Assembly (NCBI GenBank): GCA_038049695.1
Contig: CP142452.1
Coordinates: 68,763,501-68,827,500 of the forward strand
DNA: 64,000 nucleotides
Source: Cinnamomum chago
Taxonomy: Eukaryota; Streptophyta; Magnoliopsida; Laurales; Lauraceae
Direction: 5' to 3'
Of this stretch, positions 25,226 to 34,847 are shown one piece after another. The position numbers and the translations under genes are program-made. The first letter of the stretch is position 1, and the number at the start of each line of letters is the position of its first letter. Under the pieces are notes generated by a model, which was not told the DNA's origin, made no database searches, and saw nothing but the letters and a program-made list of their open reading frames with translations.

Positions 25226-26952
25226 CAGACACGGATTTTTTTGGGAAATGATATTTGTCACGGTTATGTTAGAAACATACATTCTTTCTATTTTTGGCAT
25301 CTGAGTAGTTAAAAATTTACTGTTATCTTACCAAACTAAGGGAATACTCAGTTGTGTCACAAAAAATGGGGGTATGTATCAGTTCCCTTGTTTTTTTTTT
25401 TTTTTTCCCTTCAGAAAGTGGAGCATCCTTGTTTCATTGGAGTAGACTTCTAGGCTATATTTGCACTCTATTCGTATTATTAAAACTATCCTGATCACTG
25501 AAGAACACAAATAATTCTCAATATCCAAAGCTATACTTTTCACTGGACTGCCTGGTAAAAAAAAAAAAAAAAAAACCTTCTATTTATTAATATTGAGAAG
25601 AATGTTTAGTGATGAACTGGTCTGCAACTTTGAAGTTGTGAACCTGGTCGTGGGCCCACCTTGTTTCATGCCAGTTAGTGGCATCAGGTGGGATTGGAAG
25701 GTCTCTTTTAAGATTATTGTTGGGGTCCATGTGGGCATGATCTGACATATGATCATATGCTTAAGTGCCTAAAGTTTTAATGTTTTGTATGATTTGGTGA
25801 TTATGACAATCTGTTAGGCCCCATAATTTAATGGTTTTGTAAGTTTCAGTGTTTTAACTGTTAAAACTGTTGGGGGCCTTAAACAGATAGTCTTGATCAT
25901 CAGATTGTGCCCCTGTGGGCCGCAACCCTTAATCCAAAAAATGACTTTTCAATGCCATCTGACCTACTTAGCGACATGAAACAAGGTGGGCTCCACAATC
26001 AGGTTTGAAACTTTAAATTTGCAGACTGGTTCATAGCCAAAAGTTACTCTTGGATGTTGATATGAATGAAACTAGATGACCCCTGGCAAGTAATACTTTT
26101 TTTGGCAACTTTTAGAGGGTCAGAACTCTGAAGTTGACTGCGTTCCCTGCTCACTAAGTATCCCCTGCATCATAAACTATAAGTCCCTACTCTTTTTTGT
26201 AGTGTGTTCCATTTTTGGCATTTCCAGTAAGTGTAAATTGTGTAGGGTGGAACTTTGTGTTCTTTATCTGCGAGTGTGCAAACAACCCATGTAGCAGAGA
26301 TCCAGACTGTTGCTCTGATGGCCCCCACCATGGGTAGACCATTCCTTAAAGATCTTCCATGGATAGGTTGTAAACTTGTAATTCTTCTATTAACGACCTG
26401 CAAACTGTAGTAGGTTAATGGATGAAAAACAGTGAGGAGGGGGGGAAAAGAAGCTATCCTTTATAAAAGGCCAAAAATTGGACTGGCAGATTCAAGTCAG
26501 GTTGTTATCAGTCCCAATTTCCCCACCTTTGAAACTCCTGTCATCCTGCGGACCATATGCCTTAAATAGATTCTGGTTGGTGAACATATAATTTACTTGG
26601 GCAGATCATCTGGCCACTCAGTTGGCCCATCTTTTAGCCTTATCAGTAGCAAATCATTATATGCACACCACAAGAAGGCTTGCAATTGCATTGTTCTTTT
26701 TTGGGGGAATCAAGAGGGCAGAATGAGATCATTTTAAAATGTGGTCATGTGCAGGTAAACCATATGGATAATGCAATAGAAGCATTAAAGAAATCGCGAA
26801 ATGCTCTTGCTGCTGCTAATGTGGGAGCAGAAAAGGCACGGTATGGGCCCGAAGGAATTTTATCTGTGAGGAGGGTCCTTGAGTTCAACTTCAATGATGT
26901 GGAGGGTCTACTACAACTTGTGCGGCTTGCACTGGAGGCTATCAGCCCTTAA
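14547..26952 (+). CDS. CW-type zinc-finger protein, complete gene with 11 coding exons
   Basis: Hand-spliced exons: 14547-14693, 15638-15710, 15877-16010, 16147-16521, 16912-18278, 18457-18893, 20345-22476, 22593-22753, 23639-23799, 24214-24374, 26755-26952. They sum to 5346 nt, 1781 residues plus TAA, with no internal stop; every junction is GT-AG and phases agree. The protein has an acidic N-terminus, conserved blocks of the plant family (VLGHFQKDFEG; KFGGYGSFLPTYQRSP; EIYSGLGLDYSPSSS), a CW domain at about residues 662-715 (zinc ligands C669, C672, C693, C705; tryptophans W666, W675, W691), long Lys/Ser-rich low-complexity stretches with basic nuclear-localisation-like patches, and a conserved C-terminal helical region (LYFQAALKFL...; DVEGLLQLVRLALEAI). 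CW domains bind methylated H3K4, so a nuclear chromatin-reader role is inferred. Homologues known to me include Arabidopsis At4g15730, At3g62900 and At1g02990. The ATG at 14,547 is the first in frame after the leader uORFs. Confidence 0.93.
16912..18893 (+). CDS. CW gene exons 5-6: CW zinc-finger domain
   Basis: Exon 5 (16912-18278) encodes a Lys/Ser/Glu-rich stretch followed by most of the CW domain (ENWVGCDRCQKWRLLPFG...KKWLC...). It ends in the middle of a Leu codon at GTAAGT. Exon 6 (18457-18893) completes the domain with PGMNKCTISEEET, which supplies the fourth zinc cysteine, so the domain is split between exons in a phase-2 position. A (ATT)n microsatellite begins immediately after the exon 6 donor (18,897-18,923). 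Confidence 0.9.
19321..19909. mobile_element. Mutator-like non-autonomous element in intron 6 of the CW gene
   Basis: The 589-bp insertion is flanked by a perfect 9-bp direct repeat GGTTAAGAT (19,312-19,320 and 19,910-19,918), the duplication length typical of Mutator-like elements. Its ends are inverted: CTAAGAAGCACGGACAC on the left and GTCCGTGCTTCCTA on the right. Both subterminal zones are filled with GGACACGGACACG repeats. An (ATA)n run lies at about 19,428-19,462. There is no coding capacity. Confidence 0.85.
20345..22476 (+). CDS. CW gene exon 7: large low-complexity exon (residues 845-1555, approximate)
   Basis: This 2132-nt exon encodes a hydrophilic, probably disordered region rich in Lys, Ser, Asp and Asn, with basic clusters such as KKRKVKEW and RKKKKARPLK that could act as nuclear-localisation signals. 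It ends ...LKHSADRLA before the donor GTTCGT, a weaker donor than usual; the choice is supported by continuity with exon 8 (NGGLELDRTGLYFQAALKF), which matches the family. The second half of this exon, from about 21,740, is what was copied to 42,118-42,836. Confidence 0.87.
22593..26952 (+). CDS. CW gene exons 8-11: conserved C-terminal region
   Basis: Exons 8 (22593-22753), 9 (23639-23799) and 10 (24214-24374) are each 161 nt; exon 11 (26755-26952) encodes the last 65 residues and the stop. Together they encode the conserved C-terminal region: GLYFQAALKFL, the FCAHGYERCREMAAAALAYK segment, DRHELQSMLQ, a Ser/Asp linker, then NAIEALKKSRNALAAAN and the final DVEGLLQLVRLALEAI. The equal-length exons and helical character suggest a TPR-like or four-helix fold, which is inference. 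The same exons survive, decayed, in the copy at 42,118-49,780. Confidence 0.88.
24818..25145. mobile_element. 328-bp GAGTCGACTCGG-rich element in intron 10, with empty site in the duplicate
   Basis: The element is flanked by CAACACA direct repeats (24,811-24,817 and 25,146-25,152). The copied CW gene at 44,493-44,499 has a single CAACACA with uninterrupted intron sequence on both sides, an empty site. Short inverted ends are visible (GGTTTAAA... and ...TTTAAACC), and the body is built of repeated GAGTCGACTCGG and GACTCGGCCAAGTCGCATG-like motifs. No coding capacity. Superfamily is unresolved. Confidence 0.8.
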
Positions 26953-27650
26953 AATCCAAGTGATAGAGGAGAATATATGTCCTCTGTGAATAGATCATAT
27001 TTCTACCTTATTTCCTCATTAATGCAGGCCACAAGGAGAAAAAGATTGGGGAAAAAAAAGAAAAGAAGAAAGTTTAGTGAGCTGGGTACTCTTTTTTCTC
27101 TGCCTCAAATAAGTTGTTATCTGAAAAGCAACAGATTTTGATTAGGCATTTAGGCTCAGTTCCTTTGTGTACAATTTGTACAAAAGAGAGATTGTTTTCC
27201 AATTCTTGTATAGTATTTTTTCGTGCCTTACAGCTTTTTTCAGCACATAAGGGCATGGGATTTTAACCTATAAGTTCCAAGAACAAGATAAAGAAGGGTT
27301 TTACCAGCGGGGAGATTATACTGCAGATGGTGCTGTACCTCAACATCAAAACCCATTCAGTTACAGTTCTGATAATGATCATTGATTTGTTTCTGGTTTA
27401 TACCATCATTTGTGGTAAAAAATGAGAAATTGTTTATATGAATACGAAATGAAGAAAGTGACCAACATGTTCATGGAGTTGTATTTTGTCGGGCTTGATG
27501 TAATGCACGGTGCTGAAGATTTTCTCTTTGAACATTGGACAAAGATGAGGGCAGCTGAATTGGCATGTCTCGGTATGTATCATCACATTCTTTATCTTCG
27601 ATGCATCCTGAATTGGCATGTAACATCACATACAATTAATGAAGCTCTCT
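26953..27650 (+). other. Probable 3' flank/UTR of the CW gene, also present in the duplicate
   Basis: Homology to the pseudogene copy continues past the stop codon to about 27,646 (49,780 in the copy). Near 27,422-27,570 an open frame (EYEMKK...NMFMELYF...MHGAEDFLFEH) stays open in both copies and ends at a GGTATGT that resembles a splice donor. I do not recognise the peptide. It may be 3' UTR. No clear polyadenylation signal can be fixed. Confidence 0.35.
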
Positions 27651-27827
27651 ATGGAAGAGGAGATCGGCCTCATAAGCTGTCACATCTCATGTGGGATGTG
27701 TGCTTAGGGGGATCACCCTCCCATTCACTGACATGCACATTTAGGGGAAATATGCAAAATAACCAGATTCAGTTTTGGAAAGTGCAACTCTCTGTGGGGC
27801 CCACCTGGATGTATGCAAATCATGCGG

Positions 27828-27864
<37 letters not shown>

Positions 27865-30800
27865 TGGGAACAGTTTGATGTGGGTTAGGTGTTGGTCAAA
27901 TATCAGTTATATTAGATGATCCTAACCTTGATTTTATTGCTTCAAAGTTTTTTTTTTTTTTAAGCACGGTCTTGTAAATTCAATTCAAATAGTGGATAAT
28001 GGTCAGGAGTGATTATGGTGTCGTCAACTTGGGGTGAGTTCCTATTCAACGCAGTTGAGTAGGGAGAAGGGAGTGTTGTATAGAATATAAATATGGGCTG
28101 CCTTTTACTGAGTTTACCAAGGGTCTTGCAGTTTTGGCCTATCTATTCTCCATTGCAAGGTTTGATCCATACACTTATTGTTTCCTCTGTAAGGGAGATG
28201 GATTAAGTGGCTTCAAATTTCCCTTTACCAATAAATTTCCTATGCTTTTAAATATCATAAAGATTTTGATTTTGTTATTCATTGTAGCTGTTGCCCTAAC
28301 TAATCTTCTTTCGTGACACAGTACTCTGGTTGCAGTGGGATGCATGCCTGATGGACAATATTTCAAAATCTTATTTATCAACTGTTTTTAATACTTCTAA
28401 TTGGCGCTGTTGTGCTACACCACATAAAGTGTGCTGCCAGGTAAAAGTATCGCTTTTATGGAATCTGTAAAGAACTGTCTGAAAATTGGGACAGACTGCT
28501 ATATGCATCCATCACAGGATAAGGCTTTGGGGCATCTCATCCATTGTACTTGTGGCATACCAAGCTGCCGATGGGCTCCATTATTTTTACTTGAGTGCAG
28601 TGTGAACATTGCACTAATAACGACCCCAGCTACCCAGATGGTGCAGATCAGATAGTTGGTTAGACAATAATCTAGTAGTCCAAATTAATATTACTTCTAT
28701 TATTTGGAAGATCCAATTGCTTGGATTTTATACTGTTTCATTCGCAAAAGATTTTGATGGATTTGATAGGTGTGCGTGTTATGCTATGGAAACAATGGAT
28801 GAGTTGATGCATGCTTCCTTAGTGGCTGGTAAAAGACATAGAGGGCAGTATAGGATGAGTAATACATGTAGTTGCATTTGGAGGCTTTTGCTGACTGTCA
28901 TGATGAGCATGCCTCAGTTCTTGTTAGAGCACGCCATATCATCCCTTTACCATTAAATGGAGGAAGGTCTTTGGCTGACATTTTTAATCCCCTTGAGGAC
29001 TCTCATTTTGACACCATATGCATGGTAATTTAATCATAGCTTGCTTGCAACTAACGTACGGGTGATTCCAACTGATGTCAACTTGGCCAAGACCGGTGAC
29101 AGAACACCCATTCAAGTCTTCCATGAGAACAAGGGGTAACCAAGTTGGTTGGATACCTTGTTTCTCACCCAACTGCCCAGGTCCTTTTCATATTTGAGCA
29201 GGCTTCTTTCCCTTTAGCTGGAGTCTCTCATGGGCCCCAACTCCCTTGGCTGGGGGCCCAAAAAAAAAAGTTGAAACATCCATGTTGTGTGCGTGCGCGT
29301 TTGGATCGAACCTGGCAATGTCAGGTTTTTCCAGGATTTGGACCGATGTTAATTTGGGTCCATACCCATTGTCAGGGTGGGGGTTGCGGGGAAGTGGGTT
29401 TCATACCACTGCTTGAATTATCCAAATGGTATATATATTGGCTAGTGTAAATAGCACGTGTATGTGTTGAAATATTCATGGTTCTTATGTGCATTATGCT
29501 ACATGTTTGTTTGTGAACTGGATATGGGTATGGAATTGGATATGGGTATGGAATCTGTTGTACGAGCTAAATTTGTTTACAGGTATTTTTTTGAGGATCA
29601 TAAAGTATGTTTAATGTAACAATATATAGCACATCTCTCTATAGTTGCTGCTAAGTAAACAAAATATTTAAAATGTGGACTGGAAATGCATTATGCTACA
29701 TGTTTGTTTGTGAACTGGATATGGGTATGGAATCTGTTGTACGAGCTAAATTTGTTTACAGGTACATGTTATATAGCATACACTAGTTTAGTTACAGGCA
29801 CATGTATGGTATGTCATGGCATAGCTGCCCATGTGGAACTCTTGCTTCTGTTGGTTTGTTTCATCTCCTTTGGATTATTGAAAGCATTCTATTTTTAGAG
29901 AAAAATATGAAATTTAGGAACTCTTGCTTCTGTTGGTTTGTTTCATCTCCTTTGGATTATTGAAAGCATTCAATTTTTAGAGAAAAATATGAAATTTAAT
30001 TTTTACTTACAGGTTTTTTAGGGTGTTTTAGATGCAACTATAACACTAGTATACTACTGATGAGTAGAAATTAGACTTCTAATATATCTTACGGTTTCTG
30101 ATCAATATGATCAGAAATTGGTACGTGGTCAGGGCCACAATGAGAGGTATGACTTGGTTTGGACCAAAATACACCAAAAGCTCTGAAAATCATCTTGAGT
30201 GCTTCTTGTACATAAGATCTCCACACTTGAAACTTTGTGTACTCCAAAAAATTCATGTTATGATTTATCTGAATGCCGCTTCAAAGTTTCCATTCCTTTA
30301 TAGTTTGTACGCATGCCACATCATCAGCACATGATGATCTGATCTTATACTTCTGGTCTTCACCTTTTTAATGACTGAACCAAAAAGATTCTTTGTCCAA
30401 CCATCTTAACCACCGAATCAATGGACTTCTACTCATTGATGCAAACCCTAGTTAATTCTCTTCACGCCACCCCTTAAATGGCTAGATTCTCTAGTTGTTG
30501 TGCCCTTTCCTCTAGGTCCATTGTGAGGTTGGACCCAAAAAATGAATGGAGCTAGCTTTTAACATGTTATGCAAATTATGTTGGTTTTGCTGCAGGCAAT
30601 GGCTGACTCTGGTATTTGTTTCAGGAAATTGAATGGCTGGCTCTTAGAAAAAGCAAAAATGAGGTGACAATGACTATGATCAATTGCTGGCTTGAGAAGC
30701 ATCGCTTGTACACAGCTCGGTATTCATATTCAAGTTTGGCTTTTCTCTTTTCCCTTTCCACTGTACATCATTGTCACAATTTTTTCTATTCCAATAATAT

Positions 30801-32196
30801 TACTCTACCATTTTAGACGTATATTCATCTTGCCAACAGTATGAGGAATGAGGATGAGAAAAATTAACAGACTCCACTAATTGCCAGGGGTGCACAGGTG
30901 GAGCCCGGCCTATATTGGGTTGGACTTGGTCTCTTTTCTAAGCCCATGGGCAGCATCTGGGCCTAATTTTCTGGTCTGATTGATTGGCCAGTGCATGGCC
31001 TACATTTGCTTAAAGGACTGGCCATATGTTCTCTACAAAGATGGGTTGTGCCCATTTGCTGGGCTGTGACCTTTTTATGAGCGCCCTTGGAATACCATCG
31101 AGCCTGGGCCTACATTTTAGGCCCTATAATTTATTATCCTGGGCTTGGAGAACTCATTTGAGATGGGTTGGACATCTCCAATACGGGATGGCCCATAGAA
31201 GGAAAAGGGGTAGGCGGATAGATTTGAAGAAGAGGATTTAACAATGGTGAAATTGAATTCATGTTACTGACGCCAACATTAGTTTGAACGAGGCTTTGAT
31301 GATGATAAATTAATATGATGCTACTTGGATAAGCCTCAGTCCAGCACTAGAACACCCTTCAATTGGTGGCCAGGAAAAAAAATGTAAAGGGCCGAAGGGA
31401 GAGAATAGCTACATCAGTAAAAAATAAATAAATAATGAAGTTATTGTAAGTGTTAAAAATATAATTTTTATGCTTGAGAAAGACTTCCATATGTTAAGAC
31501 TTATACTGAAAGGGTAGAGAGATGTTACACGAACTGCAGCGTTTCTAGTGCAGCTCTGTGGGCCCCTCTATGGCTAATCTTTGATCGGTTTGGCCCTCTT
31601 TTAAACTCTGGCTCTAAAGTCCAATTTTACTCTCATCTTTATCTACTATTCGATTGAATTTCAAAGAAATCTATGATTAAAAGACCAGTAAAAACGAAGG
31701 CTATTAAATCAAAGGCTAGGATGATCTGTCGGGCTGATTTTTTTAATTTTTTTTTAGTTTTAATTTTTTTTTGTTAGCCCTTCATTATCCATATGTAGAC
31801 CATTTCATAAACCCCCCCTCCCACTGAAGGAGAAGGCGTCAAAGCATGCCCCAAGGGCTTTCAGGTCATCAGACATGCCCTTTTAATGGGTTCGATTGAT
31901 CATCATCAATAAGCATGAGAGGTTGGTCTTTTAGTTTGTACCGTGGAAGGATTCATGTTACATTATACCCACAGGCACTGTAGTTGCAAAACACTCTTTT
32001 CAACGGCCCGGTCTCCCTTGCTGGGATCCAACGGACTGACTGGGAGACCGGGCCAGGAGTCGGTCTCCCAGTCGGTCCATTTAGCTTTTCTCTAATAATA
32101 ATAACTAAAGCAATTTACCCTAGTTTTAGATGCATTTTGAATATGTCTCGCAAATAATGTTGTAACAAACATAATATATTCTCATTACAAATAATT
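27651..32196. other. Intergenic region without supported genes
   Basis: No recognisable protein domain. A 35-base G run lies at 27,829-27,863. A segment with GAACTGGATATGGGTATGGAA and GTACGAGCTAAATTTG occurs at about 29,490-29,583 and again at 29,687-29,762. An 81-bp unit (GGAACTCTTGCTTCTG...) is tandemly duplicated at about 29,837-29,999. A GGCC-rich stretch lies at 30,890-31,200, and an inverted GGTCTCCCAGTCGG/GACTGGGAGACC block at about 32,008-32,085. One exon-like segment (30,640-30,720, acceptor TTTCAG, donor GTATTC) codes for EIEWLALRKSK...CWLEKH, which I do not recognise. Confidence 0.4.
27829..27863 (+). repeat. Poly-G run, about 35 bases
   Basis: An uninterrupted run of about 35 G follows CATGCGGC. 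Such a run could form G-quadruplex structures and is also prone to sequencing or assembly error, so the exact length is uncertain. Confidence 0.7.
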
Positions 32197-33043
32197 TTGT
32201 ATATTTTACGGGAAAAATCTCGGAATTTGGCTATTCTATGCGAAGGGTCCCCGCAAAAACACAAATGTGGTGCATCAGGACCTCGTCTTTTTTCTTTCTT
32301 TTTAATGCTGAGGGGGCGACGCTAGCATTGTTCCTTCACTCTACGTGATTTTCTTAAAACATATAACTCCTTTGGTTCTTCTGCCTCCTATTTTTTCCTC
32401 ATTTCCCACCTATTTTTTTTTATCTCCTTCACTCTATTTTCTTCCAATCAACCTAGGAAAACAGTATCACATACTTTATAAAACGATTACTACTGCCGTA
32501 CACATACGGTTTCTTTCTTTTTTATTTTCATATTCTCAAGATTTATCGTGAAATGTGTAAGATGGGAAAGAAAGAAAATGCCAGACATAACATAGAAGAA
32601 TGGTTCCAAAAACGGGTAAACCTGTATTTGCAAATTTTCCACCAATATTAATAGTGGAAAACTTTCTCTGCAGTTCTTCCATACACCTCCACCGATGTGA
32701 ATATAACCAACCTATGTTACCCAAGAGATTCTGAAATATTTGGACAGAAAGGTGAGAGGTGATAATAATCATCTCCCTACACTTGAAGATGATGGAAGTA
32801 TCATGGGTGGCGGGTTGAGTGAGAAATGGAGTGGGGGATATGGAGAAATATGAAGGAGACAAAGACGAAGAAGATGTGAGAAGTGACGCTAGTGTCGGCC
32901 AAATTTTTCTGGGCGATCCTATTGTAGCTCAGATAAAAGTACAAAAAAAAAAGTGGCCGGAAGACCGCGTTTGTGCTGCACAATTTGAGGGAGCCCTATA
33001 CGAGGAACGACCAAATTCCGAGATTTTTTCCGTAAAATACTCA
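32197..33043. mobile_element. TIR element of about 850 bp
   Basis: The left end (TATTTTACGGGAAAAATCTCGGAATTTGG) and the right end (CCAAATTCCGAGATTTTTTCCGTAAAATA) are near-perfect inverted repeats of about 29 bp. The interior contains no recognisable transposase. A CAAATAATT motif occurs just left of the element and again 17 bp beyond the right TIR, but this is not a clean target duplication. Confidence 0.7.
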
Positions 33044-34847
33044 ATGAGTTTTTTTTTCAAATAATTATAGTTTAGTTAAAAGAACATTCAAAATACTAAT
33101 GGAATGTGCTCTGAAAATTTTACTTCCAATTGGAGTTCCATTTCTACAATTGGCCGTGCAAACAGGCTGGCACACATAAAGATTTTCCATCCATGCACCT
33201 ATATGTATTCTTACTACATCACCCATTCATAATGTACCTTAAATGCCGACTTATTTGAGGGCTAATTTACTATGAGTATATGTAAGTGCTAGAATGCAAC
33301 AACTAAAATCTAAATAAGGTGTTAGAATTGAAATTTTCCAAAATATAAGATTCATGAATTCAACTTCATCATCATCATCATCAAAGCCTCATTCCAAGCG
33401 TGGCTTCATGAATTTTATCTCCTCAAGAATTCAACTCAATAATGAAAGTAAATAAACTCTTATTTTAAAAATATCTAGCCAGACTAATAATCCCCTTTTT
33501 TTGGCAATGTGACTTGACAAAGAGACCACTAAATTCATTCAAGAAATAAAATGCATACCTATTATTGACAATCTAAGTTTATGGATTTAAGACTTTTCAG
33601 GTGTACCCAGCATTGTTATTTATCTAAAAATATATCAATAATTTGGTTAGTTTTAGACACCAAATCTTTTGAACATAATGTTAATATTTTATGACATACA
33701 CAGTAATATATAGATAGTTTTCTACATATATACAAATTTCCATGATGCATATCTAATAGTTTAGATCCTATTTATTTGCATAAAAAACAATCATATCTAA
33801 TAGTCTTAGATCCTATTTATTTGCATAAAAAACATAAGATTTCATGGTCAAATGAGCTCTACCGAAGGATTATTACTTAGGTTAGAGGTCAAAGATTTAA
33901 GGTGGAGCTATAGATGAATCCATCACTTTCGTAGGATTTGGTACAGGGGTGATGGCTGGGCAATAATTTCCCATCTCCCCATGATTCCTTTTTCATTGAA
34001 ACGGTTGATTTTAACCACTTCTAGAAATAGAAATCTTATGATTCCTGTGTATTCAGTTACACGACAGAAATCTTATAATTAGCAATATTATGAGTACACC
34101 ATGCATTTTATAGAGCAATTTAATTTGGGATGGTCCGAACAAATTAGGCAACCTAGACCTACAACATTTTCTTTGTCAATTATAATATATTAAGCTAGGA
34201 GGTTTTAGATTCGATCTTGACCATCAGTTATAATTTTGACCGACGGTACTTACTCATGCAACTACCCACTCATTTTTCCATTGAACCACTCATGTTTAAG
34301 TTGTTTCTATGTAACTATACCATTTTTGTTCCAATTTCTCTATTTCTATTTTATCCAACTTGTCCTATGGAAAGAGGTAATTTTTTTTTTAATGTGTGAT
34401 TATTTATTTTGGAGATACTGTGCTGAGCACGGGTTTTTGGGCTAGTAGTGTAATCAATTATCTTTATATGCTTTTAATACTTATGGATTAAAAGCATACA
34501 TACAAGTTGTAAAATAGTTATTAAGGAAAATAGCAGTTATCAAGAATCAATATAAAACTATAACAAGGAAAGAATAGATACATATTAGTTCATATGAAAT
34601 CACGGTGAAGGAATCTTTCTTTCCTTCCTTCCCTATCTTTTAAATGATAATTCAATGTCCAAGTTTCTTAGAAAAGTCTATCCACACAATCCTAACATCA
34701 AGTAAACTTGTACAAGGATAAGCGAGTTGGGATCCACATTTTACACCTGGCTCTGTAAAACAATACTTTCTTCTGTACATAATGGAGAGAATAGGTTTTG
34801 GAGATGAATGGAGAAATTTAGAAGGTTAAATTGAGTCTTCATAAATT

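Noticed and set aside
27791..27895. Poly-glycine protein from the G run at 27,829
   Set aside because: It is a homopolymer read through in one frame, with no conserved flanking sequence.
30640..30720. Isolated exon (EIEWLALRKSK...) of an unknown gene
   Set aside because: The splice-like borders are plausible, but no neighbouring exon, promoter or recognisable family supports it.
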